This document shows, piece by piece, positions 54,497-61,608 of a stretch of 64,000 bases of DNA. The notes beneath the pieces were generated by a model. It saw only the letters and a list, made by a program, of their open reading frames with translations. It ran no database searches and had not been told where the DNA came from. Within the stretch, counting starts at the first letter, position 1; each line of letters begins with the position of its first letter. Made by a program: the position numbers and the translations under genes. Source of the stretch: Thermosporothrix hazakensis (GTDB lineage Bacteria; Chloroflexota; Ktedonobacteria; Ktedonobacterales; Ktedonobacteraceae); assembly GCF_003253565.1 (NCBI RefSeq), contig NZ_QKUF01000001.1:1-64000 (forward strand), written 5' to 3'.

Positions 54497-55801
54497 CTAT
54501 TCACCCCACAAGAGCTCAACCTTGCCAAAGCGGACAAGATCACCGACACGCACGCCAGCCTCTTCCAGCGCCTTTGTCACGCCCATCTTCTCAAGCGAGG
54601 CCTCCAGGCGAGCCATTGCCTCGTCATTCTCGATGTCGGTCATACCAACCATACGCTCAATGCGCCGTCCACGCACCACGAACACACCCTTGCTCTCCTG
54701 CGTCACCGTAAAGGAGTCCTCAGGTTGCGGGCGCAGCACCGTGCCACCAACCTCGGCAGCCGCCAGCGCCGCACGCTCTGCCTCTTCGCGCTGAATTTCT
54801 TGCAGGCGTTGCGCCACATACTGCATCAGATCATCGACGCCCTGCCGTGCCGCCGCCGAGATCGCGAAGACCGGATAGCCAGCCTCCTCCGCTTTTGCCT
54901 TCAGCGTCTCCCAGTGCTCGCGAGCCTCGGGAAGATCAATCTTATTCAGCACCACAACCTGTGGGCGCTGCGCCAGTTGCTCATCATACTCGCGAAGCTC
55001 GGCGTTAATCGTCTGAAAATCGTCCCAGGGCTCCCGATCGAAGGCCGCCCCATCCAGCATATGGATCAGCAGGCGAGTGCGCCGCACGTGCCTCAGGAAC
55101 TCATGACCGAGGCCGACGCCCTGAGAGGCTCCCTCAATCAGGCCAGGGATATCAGCGATCACAAAGCTAAACCCGCTGCCCCGGCTGATTTGCCCGACCT
55201 CGACTACGCCCAGATTCGGCGTGAGCGTCGTAAAGGGGTAGTCGGCAATCTTGGGACGGGCCGCCGAGACCACAGAAAGCAGGGTCGACTTTCCGGCGTT
55301 CGGGTACCCGACCAGCCCCACATCAGCAATCAGACGCAGCTCTAGCGTGATCCAGCGTTCCTCGCCCGGCTCTCCCTTCTGGGCCTCTGTCGGTGCCTGA
55401 TTGGTCGCAGTGGCAAAGTGCACGTTCCCCAGGCCGCCACGCCCACCACGCGCAACCATGACCTCCTGACCGGGCTCCACCAGATCAGCGATCAGCTCCC
55501 CGGTCTCCGCGTCGCGAACAACAGTGCCGCAGGGAACCTTTAAGTAGACATCTTCCCCCTTTGCCCCATGCATTTTCTGGCGCATACCGGCTTCGCCCGG
55601 AGTGGCCTTGAAATGATGCCGGTAACGATAATCAACCAGCGTGTTCATGCTCTCGGTCGCAACCAGGTAGACACTGCCACCTCTGCCACCGTCACCACCG
55701 TCGGGGCCCCCGAAGGGAGCAAACTTTTCACGACGGAAGTGAGAAGAGCCATTTCCACCATCACCGGCTTTCACAAAAATCTTTGTATGGTCGAAGAACA
55801 T
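54497..55801 (-). CDS. obgE: GTPase ObgE/CgtA
   Basis: Essential GTPase for late assembly of the large ribosomal subunit and stress control. The 434-residue protein has the glycine-rich Obg fold (FFDHTKIFVKAGDGGNG, GGPDGGDGGRGGSVYL). The GTPase domain follows with LVGYPNAGKSTLL (G1), FTTLTPNLG (G2), IADIPGLIEGA (G3) and VVLNKIDLPEA (G4). A C-terminal OCT domain includes DSFTVTQESKGVFVVRG. Normal length. The ATG is preceded by GGGGA at seven bases. It is followed by a strong terminator and preceded by a Dps gene with its own terminator, so it is probably transcribed alone. Confidence 0.97.
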   Translation of the reverse strand: MFFDHTKIFVKAGDGGNGSSHFRREKFAPFGGPDGGDGGRGGSVYLVATESMNTLVDYRYRHHFKATPGEAGMRQKMHGAKGEDVYLKVPCGTVVRDAETGELIADLVEPGQEVMVARGGRGGLGNVHFATATNQAPTEAQKGEPGEERWITLELRLIADVGLVGYPNAGKSTLLSVVSAARPKIADYPFTTLTPNLGVVEVGQISRGSGFSFVIADIPGLIEGASQGVGLGHEFLRHVRRTRLLIHMLDGAAFDREPWDDFQTINAELREYDEQLAQRPQVVVLNKIDLPEAREHWETLKAKAEEAGYPVFAISAAARQGVDDLMQYVAQRLQEIQREEAERAALAAAEVGGTVLRPQPEDSFTVTQESKGVFVVRGRRIERMVGMTDIENDEAMARLEASLEKMGVTKALEEAGVRVGDLVRFGKVELLWGE

Positions 55802-55919
55802 GTTCTATCCCCAGTTGTTCCAGTTATTCTAAAAAAAAGAAAAATGATACCGCAGCGCAATTGGGAGTATACCACAGGAGAGAGAAAATGGATAGGTGGC
55901 CCGAAGTCAAGACAACACG

Positions 55920-55961
55920 AAAAAGAGACCGACAGTCCAGGGGGAGAAATGCTGTCGGCCT
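55920..55961 (-). terminator. terminator after the first Dps gene
   Basis: Minus strand: GGCCGACAG (from 55961) pairs with CTGTCGGTC (55928-55936), then TCTTTTT. Loop of 16 bases. Confidence 0.8.
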
Positions 55962-55977
55962 CACAGGCAATCTCGCT

Positions 55978-56577
55978 TTACTTTCGCTGTCCGTTGCTCT
56001 CTTCGCCGATCAGTGGCGTATCGACCAGATGTTCGGAGACGAACCAGATGTGCATTTCATGTGTTCGCAGCACCTCAGACATTAACATATCATTGGTGCC
56101 ATAATCCTTGTTGCGCTCGGTAATCTCGATGCCCTTGCGCACGTCATCAATGACGGTCGACTGTGCCCGGATCAGCCGGGAAAGCATAGCAGGGACATCT
56201 TCCTCGTCTTTTGGCGGGCGCTCGATATTCGTGATCTCAACAATATCATGCGGCATGCCAATAGAGACACCGCCAAGCGTCTGAATACGCTCTGCCACCA
56301 GGTCGATGGTTTTGAGAATCTCATTGGCATGCTTGTCCATCAGCAGGTGCAGTTGATAGAAGGTCGGACCCGACATCTGCCAGTGATGTTTCTTATACAT
56401 GTTGTAGAGCATAATCGAGTCGGCCAGAATGAGATTGAGTTGCTTACAACTCTCACTACAGGCCTGCTCGGAGAGCCCGATAGGCATGGAATGCACCTGA
56501 TCGGCACGCTGAATAATCACAGAGCGCTGATCATATTTCGGCGTAGCCGTTATTGTCGTCGTTGTTTGTGACGGTTT
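55978..56577 (-). CDS. Dps-family ferritin-like protein, copy 1
   Basis: Mini-ferritin that oxidises and stores iron and protects DNA from oxidants. The ferroxidase residues are in MYKKHHWQMSGPTFYQLHLLMDKHANEI (shown here as KKHHWQMSGPTF and LHLLMDKHANEI): His of HHW, His of QLH, Asp of MDK, then the acidic helix. At 199 residues it is longer than the usual 160-180, with about 40 extra N-terminal residues. The start is taken as GTG 56577, because the neighbouring paralogue lines up from there (PKxxQRS at nearly the same distance). A TTG at 56625 would add 16 basic residues. AGGAG lies 11 bases before the GTG. Confidence 0.88.
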   Translation of the reverse strand, partial: KPSQTTTTITATPKYDQRSVIIQRADQVHSMPIGLSEQACSESCKQLNLILADSIMLYNMYKKHHWQMSGPTFYQLHLLMDKHANEILKTIDLVAERIQTLGGVSIGMPHDIVEITNIERPPKDEEDVPAMLSRLIRAQSTVIDDVRKGIEITERNKDYGTNDMLMSEVLRTHEMHIWFVSEHLVDTPLIGEESNGQRK

Positions 56578-56698
56578 CACTCTCTTTTCCACTCCTGCTT
56601 GATACTGAAAATAGACCTTACGCAAGCAGCATTGCTTTCTGCTTTCACCATAGCAGGCGAAAAAAGCAGTACATTTTCATCTATCAATCAAGCAACAA

Positions 56699-56742
56699 CA
56701 AAAAAAGACGGAAGGAGTGTCGGACAAAACACTCTTCCGTCT
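56699..56742 (-). terminator. terminator after the second Dps gene
   Basis: Minus strand: AGACGGAAGAGTGT pairs with ACACTCCTTCCGTCT (one bulged base), followed by a run of seven Ts. One of the strongest terminators in the window. Confidence 0.88.
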
Positions 56743-56775
56743 CGGAGATTGACCCTACGCCTGAAAACCAGAGGT

Positions 56776-57363
56776 TTATTTATTCGTCTCTTCACCAATC
56801 AGCGGTGTATCAACCAGATGCTGAGACAGGAACCAAACCTGCATCTCATGCATACGCAGCACATCCGAGACAAGCAGATCGTTTGTGCCATAATCCTTGT
56901 TCTTCTCGGTTGTCTCAATGGCCTCACGCAGGGCCTTGATAATCGTCGCATGGGCATCAACCAGACGCGCGATCATTGCAGGTACCGCCTCTTCGCCCTT
57001 CGGCGGACGCTCAATCCGGGTGTTTTCCACCACATCATGCGGCATGCCCGCTGCAACGCCACCCAGCATCTGCACGCGCTCGGCCAGCAGGTCGATGGTC
57101 TCTAAGATCTGCTCGGCATGCTTATCCAGCAAGAGGTGAAGCTGATAGAAGGTCGGCCCGGCCATATGCCAGTGATGTTTCTTATACATATTATAGAGCA
57201 TGATCGAGTCGAGCACGAGCTTGTTCAGCAGTTCAACGTTCTCCTTGATCGCATTTTCTGGCAGACCGAGCGGCACCGCGTGGAGCTGTCCGAACTGCTG
57301 GATCTCATATGAACGCTGGTGAAGTTTGGGCTGTGCTTCAACATTCCTTGTCCGAGTAACCAT
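56776..57363 (-). CDS. Dps-family ferritin-like protein, copy 2
   Basis: 195 residues, closely similar to the adjacent Dps protein along its whole length (LDSIMLYNMYKKHHWHMAGP, ERIxxLGGV, IERPPK, KDYGTNDxL, HLVDTPLIGEE). Same ferroxidase ligands. The N-terminal tail (MVTRTRNVEAQPKLHQRSYE) is basic and may contact DNA. The ATG has AAGGAG eight bases upstream. Each Dps gene ends in its own terminator, so the tandem pair can be expressed separately. They probably arose by local duplication and may form mixed or alternative cages. Confidence 0.92.
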   Translation of the reverse strand: MVTRTRNVEAQPKLHQRSYEIQQFGQLHAVPLGLPENAIKENVELLNKLVLDSIMLYNMYKKHHWHMAGPTFYQLHLLLDKHAEQILETIDLLAERVQMLGGVAAGMPHDVVENTRIERPPKGEEAVPAMIARLVDAHATIIKALREAIETTEKNKDYGTNDLLVSDVLRMHEMQVWFLSQHLVDTPLIGEETNK

Positions 57364-57583
57364 AAATTGCTCTCCTTCTATCCCTGACAGTCATCATCAT
57401 GTCGTGATGAGATGTAGAAAATTCACTCTTCGCTTTTTTGTGTATTTCTCTTTATTGCAACTGTGGGAGTGTTGTTGATGTAACAGGGTAGCGCGGGAGC
57501 GAACACCCATTGCTTGCTCTCGCATCTATCAATAACACGAATCACAGCTACGGGAAGTTTCGCTCCGCACCCCATTCAGATCC

Positions 57584-58882
57584 TCAGAGGAGTTCTTCGA
57601 TTGGCTCATCAACCGGAGATTTTGCCGTTGATTCAAAGGTAATCAGTCGGGCCCCACGCTCAAAGGTCAGGAAAGCCCAGGCCCACTGGAAGAGCACCAG
57701 CACCCGATTACGAAATCCGATCAGATAAATGATATGCACAATCAGCCACAGCAGCCAGCCCGAAAAGCCCGCGAACTGGAGTTTCCCCAGATCCGCGATG
57801 CCAAACGAGCGCCCGACCGTTGCCAGACTTCCCTTGTTCCGATAGCGGAAGGGGCCCGGAAAGCGCTGTCCGGTTACTCTCCGCCGAATCACGTCGGCCA
57901 CATAGCGCCCCTGCTGCATCGCTACTGGCGCGACACCCGGCAGCGGTTTTCCCTTCTGCAAGGCACAGGCCGTATCGCCGATCACAAAGACATTCGGATA
58001 ATCGGGGAGCGTCAGGTTCGCCAGCACTTTGACGCGTCCGGCACGGTCTACCTCAGCGTTCAGCCACTTGCCAGCAGGCGAGGCTGAGACACCAGCCGTC
58101 CAGATCACATTGTGCGAAGGAATGCGCCCGCCGCCTGCAATCACCCCTTCCTCGTCGATCTTCTCGACCGGTGAGCTGGTTCTGACCTCTACCCCCAGAT
58201 GGGTCAGTGCCTCCTGGGCCCGCTGCGCCAGATGCTCGGGGAAAGCTGGCAGGATACGCGGCAGCGCCTCAAGCAGGAGAATACGTGACTCACGGGGATC
58301 GAAATGTCTGAAATCGCCTGCCAGGACTTTGTGCGCCAGCTCAGCAATCGCGCCCGCCATCTCGACCCCGGTCGGTCCACCGCCAACCAGCACAAAGGTC
58401 AGCAGCGCCCGCCGTTTCTCCGGGTCGGGTTCCAACTCCGCCGCCTCAAAAGCCAGCAGCAGCCTGCGCCGAATGGAGGTCGCATTCACAATCGTCTTCA
58501 GGCCGGACGAGTACGCGCCCCATTCGTCGTGGCCAAAGTAGCTATGCGCCGCCCCGGTCGCGATAATCAGGTAGTCATACGAAATGCGGCGCTCATGGGT
58601 AATCACTTCCTGACGTTCAAGATCAACACCCGTAACTTCCGCCATCAACACCTCGGTGTTTCGCTGACGCCTGACCACCGCGCGGATCGGGGCCGAGATA
58701 TCCGCCGGAGAAAGCACCGCAGTTGCCACCTGATACAGGAGAGGCTGGAAGAGATGATGATTATTGCGGTCGATCACCGTCACATCAACTGGTGCCTTAC
58801 CAAGCGCACGAGCCGCCTGCAAACCGCCAAAACCAGCCCCGACGATGACGACATGAGGTCTTTTCCTTTGCAACGCTTTCAT
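57584..58882 (-). CDS. ndh: type II NADH:quinone dehydrogenase (NDH-2)
   Basis: Single-subunit flavoprotein that passes electrons from NADH to quinone without proton pumping. 432 residues: N-terminal FAD fingerprint VVIVGAGFGGLQAARAL, DRNNHHLFQPLLYQVAT typical of NDH-2, IIATGAAHSYFG, second dinucleotide fingerprint FVLVGGGPTGVEMAGA for NADH, and VFVIGDTA near 300 closing the FAD site. The C-terminal amphipathic/hydrophobic helices (GWLLWLIVHIIYLIGFRNR) anchor it on the inner face of the membrane. ATG 58882 is preferred (AGAGG six bases before) over the ATG one codon earlier. Upstream of the Dps pair in the same direction. Confidence 0.95.
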   Translation of the reverse strand: MKALQRKRPHVVIVGAGFGGLQAARALGKAPVDVTVIDRNNHHLFQPLLYQVATAVLSPADISAPIRAVVRRQRNTEVLMAEVTGVDLERQEVITHERRISYDYLIIATGAAHSYFGHDEWGAYSSGLKTIVNATSIRRRLLLAFEAAELEPDPEKRRALLTFVLVGGGPTGVEMAGAIAELAHKVLAGDFRHFDPRESRILLLEALPRILPAFPEHLAQRAQEALTHLGVEVRTSSPVEKIDEEGVIAGGGRIPSHNVIWTAGVSASPAGKWLNAEVDRAGRVKVLANLTLPDYPNVFVIGDTACALQKGKPLPGVAPVAMQQGRYVADVIRRRVTGQRFPGPFRYRNKGSLATVGRSFGIADLGKLQFAGFSGWLLWLIVHIIYLIGFRNRVLVLFQWAWAFLTFERGARLITFESTAKSPVDEPIEELL

Positions 58883-59018
58883 CATGAACCTCTACGAATT
58901 GTCTACGACTACTGCCAGGGGAAATATACCCCCGCTGCTACCTGTCACGCATGATTGCGCCTTGCTGATGACAGCGTACCGGAAGTGATCTCGGGGATTT
59001 CAGGCGAAAGCGGGCAAT

Positions 59019-59058
59019 AAAAAACCGCGTCTCCTTTTCTTTCAGGAAGGAAACGCGG
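59019..59058 (-). terminator. terminator after tRNA-Ile
   Basis: Minus strand: CCGCGTTTCCTT pairs with AAGGAGACGCGG (12 pairs, one G-T), followed by six Ts. It lies eight bases beyond the tRNA 3' end. Confidence 0.88.
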
Positions 59059-59065
59059 CTGCGGG

Positions 59066-59138
59066 TGGGCCCAGCAGGATTCGAACCTGCGACCAATCGG
59101 TTATGAGCCGACTGCTCTAACCGCTGAGCTATAGGCCC
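59066..59138 (-). tRNA. tRNA-Ile, anticodon CAU (lysidine type)
   Basis: The 73-base minus-strand sequence folds as a standard cloverleaf: acceptor GGGCCTA with TGGGCCC, D arm GCTCAGCGGTTAGAGC, anticodon stem GTCGG/CCGAT around loop CTCATAA (anticodon CAT), T arm GCAGG-TTCGAAT-CCTGC. Although the anticodon reads as Met, the body resembles tRNA-Ile2 of E. coli and B. subtilis (AGAGCAG.CGGCTCATAA.CG..TGGTCG), whose C34 is changed to lysidine by TilS to read AUA. The discriminator is A, and the CCA end is not encoded (ACCCGC follows). Confidence 0.9.
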
Positions 59139-59158
59139 GCACTCTCTTCTGCCTCGCC

Positions 59159-59187
59159 ATTGTACCATACTCAGCCCAACTTGGGAA
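59159..59187 (-). promoter_or_regulatory. tRNA-Ile promoter (TTCCCA-N17-TACAAT)
   Basis: Minus strand TTCCCA (59182-59187), 17 bases, TACAAT (59159-59164). Predicted start near 59152, about 14 bases before the tRNA 5' end. Confidence 0.6.
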
Positions 59188-59258
59188 GAGGGTACGGAAG
59201 CGAATTTGCCCGAGATACCGAAACAGGCCGCTCATTTGAACAGCCCGTTTCCCCTTCG

Positions 59259-60851
59259 TCATTGCTCTTCGTCAGGCTTCGATGGTCGTGCCTCTTCTTC
59301 TGACACCGACGGAGGCCGCACTTCAGGCTCCTGCTGATGATGGATCTCCATATAGGTTCTCAAAGCGGTTAACGCCTGCTCGCGCGTGATCTGGTCTGCC
59401 CGAAACGCATCAAGGATCGCCTCAAGCGTTGTCAGTTGCGGTGCAGATGGCGCGGGCTCCTTGTGGAAGACCAATAAGTGCTCGCGGTATCCTGCCAGGA
59501 AGTAGATGCAGAAAAGGATCAAGCCAATGAGAAACGCGGAAAGGCCCGCATGCATGACCTGCGTTCCGTTCTCCAACGCGGAACCAAGCACACTTGAGCC
59601 AAAGGCATAGAGCGCCGAAGCCGCGCCAATCACGCCCGCCAGGATACCCGCCCCAAGCAGGAACAGCACCACACCACGCCGTGGCCCCTGCGCGTTCTGG
59701 GGATCGCGTCGCACTCGCCACAGCAGGTAGAGATCCAATGGCACAAATGCCAGACCCGCCAGTATTATGGAAAGGCAATTGATCCAGGCTTTGACATCGG
59801 CAAGCTGAAGCGCGTTGTAGAGAGTCAGGCCACAGCCAACCCAGAAGGACCCGGCACTGACAATTGTCACGATCGCCACCAGGATCAGACGCCCAACAGG
59901 ACGCTCAAGCAGCCCTTGCCGCATTCCACGCGCATAGAGCCAGACATAAACGCCCATCACGATCAGCGCCAGTACAAGGTACACCAGAAAGTTATGATTT
60001 GCCTCTCTGCCAAAGATCTCCTTAAGTGGCAAGGGGTGCCCGTATAGCGCCGAGAACAGCACATTCCCGAGCATATTCACTCCGTTGAGCAACAGCACTA
60101 TCCCCCAGGCAAAGCCCAGACCATGCAGCAGAAAACGTGCCACTTTCCCCGTCTCGTTTCGGGTCAGCCAGGCATAAAAGAACCAGCAGGCAAGCGGCCA
60201 GAACATACTGACAATGACCCAGAAGAGCTGGTAGGTCTCACAGTACGAGTAACTGCCATAATAAGAACAGAGACGAGTACTGCCCTGCATCCCCATCTCC
60301 ATCAGGGTACGGACTCCGTTATCCCACGGCCAGCCCACCGTGAGCAGAAGCACTGCTTGTACCCCAAAGAGGTGCAGACGCTCCCAGAAACGAGCGCCAT
60401 TTGTGGCAGGAAGCGAGTGCTGTCGCTCCCATTGCAGCCAGCCCCAGAGCGCCAGGGTTGAGATTCCAGCCGCCAGCGACCACTGTACACCTGCACCGTT
60501 CGTCAAGGTCAGGATCTGGAACGCGAAGAGGAGTGTATAGAAGGCTGTCAGCGCGTTTGCTCCCTGAGCAAGATTCAAGAAGAAGTGTCGAATGGCGCTC
60601 CCTCGTGCCTCCGGGTGATTCTGGATATCTCGCCGAATCAGCCAGACATGCAGCACAATGAGCGCACCAGCCAGCACCCAGGAGACAACAGCGAAAATGG
60701 TAGCCTGTGTGAACTGCGTGGAGACATTCCCCTCATGAGGCAACACAAAGCGAAAAAGGGCTTCAAGAAACCGCGACGTCGCAAAAACGATATAATCCAA
60801 TAAAGCAATATAGACCGCATAGAGGTAGACACGATACAAATTCCGAATCAT
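59259..60851 (-). CDS. DUF5671-type polytopic membrane protein
   Basis: 530 residues with about twelve hydrophobic segments, and a polar, Glu/Pro-rich cytosolic tail of about 70 residues (EILDAFRADQITREQALTALRTYME then EEEARPSKPDEEQ). The N-terminal IRNLYRVYLYAVYIALLDYIVF pattern matches DUF5671, a four-helix unit that seems to be repeated three times. Function unknown; the tail helix resembles a short coiled coil or interaction segment. ATG 60851 is chosen because GGAGGGGCGGA directly precedes it; an in-frame start 33 bases upstream lacks such a site. Monocistronic, with its own promoter. Confidence 0.78.
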   Translation of the reverse strand: MIRNLYRVYLYAVYIALLDYIVFATSRFLEALFRFVLPHEGNVSTQFTQATIFAVVSWVLAGALIVLHVWLIRRDIQNHPEARGSAIRHFFLNLAQGANALTAFYTLLFAFQILTLTNGAGVQWSLAAGISTLALWGWLQWERQHSLPATNGARFWERLHLFGVQAVLLLTVGWPWDNGVRTLMEMGMQGSTRLCSYYGSYSYCETYQLFWVIVSMFWPLACWFFYAWLTRNETGKVARFLLHGLGFAWGIVLLLNGVNMLGNVLFSALYGHPLPLKEIFGREANHNFLVYLVLALIVMGVYVWLYARGMRQGLLERPVGRLILVAIVTIVSAGSFWVGCGLTLYNALQLADVKAWINCLSIILAGLAFVPLDLYLLWRVRRDPQNAQGPRRGVVLFLLGAGILAGVIGAASALYAFGSSVLGSALENGTQVMHAGLSAFLIGLILFCIYFLAGYREHLLVFHKEPAPSAPQLTTLEAILDAFRADQITREQALTALRTYMEIHHQQEPEVRPPSVSEEEARPSKPDEEQ

Positions 60852-60891
60852 TCCGCCCCTCCTTTCATAGACATCGATATGCACCGCTCTC

Positions 60892-60920
60892 AGTGTACTC
60901 GATCATACGCGCTCTGACAT
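60892..60920 (-). promoter_or_regulatory. promoter of the DUF5671 gene (ATGTCA-N17-TACACT)
   Basis: Minus strand ATGTCA (60915-60920, four of six consensus bases), 17 bases, TACACT (60892-60897). Predicted leader about 35 bases, ending in the strong GGAGGGG ribosome-binding site. Confidence 0.5.
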
Positions 60921-61260
60921 GGGTCATCTGCCCTATAGGCAACAGGCGTAACTCCGGAAGGAGAGGTGACCAGCCGCCCAAAAATATGCTATTTGATGGA
61001 ATATCTTGAAACAGAGAAAAGCAAAAGAAATCAATCAAAGCAAGGAAGCAGTGCAACCCGATCAGAAGCCAGGATATTGCAGAGATTTTTTGTCGGAAAG
61101 GGGGAAAAAGATGGAGCTATGACAAGCGGGGCCCGGTTGTCTCTTTCGTCAGTGCTCAAGCCGCTGATCACGCTCCACACGCGACCTGAGAGCGTAGGGC
61201 AGGGCCACGAACCTCAAAAGAACCAGACCATTCCCGGAGGATGAGTTTTTTCCCTATTCT

Positions 61261-61289
61261 CTGACACTTCTGCTCAAGTATGCTATAAT
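61261..61289 (+). promoter_or_regulatory. korAB promoter (CTGACA-N17-TATAAT, extended -10)
   Basis: CTGACA (61261-61266) and a perfect TATAAT (61284-61289) are 17 bases apart, and TGC precedes the -10. Predicted start near 61296, leaving a 313-base leader. Confidence 0.8.
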
Positions 61290-61352
61290 TACAAACAGTC
61301 ATAAGTGAGGTTCTACTTTTAGAGCCTTATGTTCTTTGTATCAGGCATTATG

Positions 61353-61368
61353 TTTGTTTATAAACAAA
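61353..61368. promoter_or_regulatory. 16-bp perfect palindrome in the korA leader (possible operator)
   Basis: TTTGTTTATAAACAAA is fully self-complementary and lies about 60 bases downstream of the predicted start. It fits a dimeric repressor site acting as a roadblock; the regulator is not identifiable from the window. Confidence 0.45.
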
Positions 61369-61555
61369 AGCAGACAGGAAACGGAAACAGAGGAGGATAG
61401 CGGGCTCATCATCATGTTTCACTGCTGCTCAGCCGGAAGTAGCAACAAACATAAGACTCACTGCCAAATTTCCTCTTTGGTTGTGAAGCACTATACACAA
61501 CCGCCTCTTGAGGTCAACTCCCCAAACAGGCGAAACCCGCTAGCACTTTTTTCAG

Positions 61556-61592
61556 CCGCGCTACACGGGATAGGGCGCGGTCTAACGTTTTT
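61556..61592 (+). promoter_or_regulatory. attenuator-like hairpin just before korA
   Basis: CCGCGC (61556-61561) pairs with GCGCGG (61575-61580), followed by TCTAACG and T5, ending a few bases before the GAGGGAG ribosome-binding site. An upstream TAGCGGG (61398-61404) and CCCGCTA (61536-61542) could pair at long range. This suggests regulated read-through, but it is unproven. Confidence 0.4.
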
Positions 61593-61608
61593 CTGAGGGA
61601 GATTTTCA

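Larger units (their letters stand above)
60852..61608. other. divergent intergenic region and korA leader
   Basis: About 757 bases between the leftward DUF5671 gene and rightward korA. Contents are the DUF5671 promoter (60892-60920), a korA promoter (61261-61289) and a korA leader of about 313 bases. The leader holds a palindrome (61353-61368), an inverted repeat GGTTGTG-N10-CACAACC (61479-61502) and an attenuator-like hairpin (61556-61592). A 60-codon frame in the leader (61414-61596) has AGGAGG 17 bases before its ATG and no family features; I do not call it a gene. The part 60921-61260 shows nothing recognisable. Confidence 0.5.

Noticed and set aside
59066..59138. tRNA-Met reading of the CAU anticodon
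   Set aside because: Body identities match lysidine-type tRNA-Ile2 more closely than elongator tRNA-Met; a TilS-identity or covariance-model search would settle it.
58938..59168. Minus-strand 76-codon frame
   Set aside because: It covers the tRNA-Ile gene and its terminator, so it is not a protein gene.
61414..61596. 60-codon frame in the korA leader as a leader peptide
   Set aside because: The AGGAGG is 17 bases from the ATG, the peptide has no run of regulatory codons, and it spans the attenuator-like hairpin; kept only as part of the leader description.
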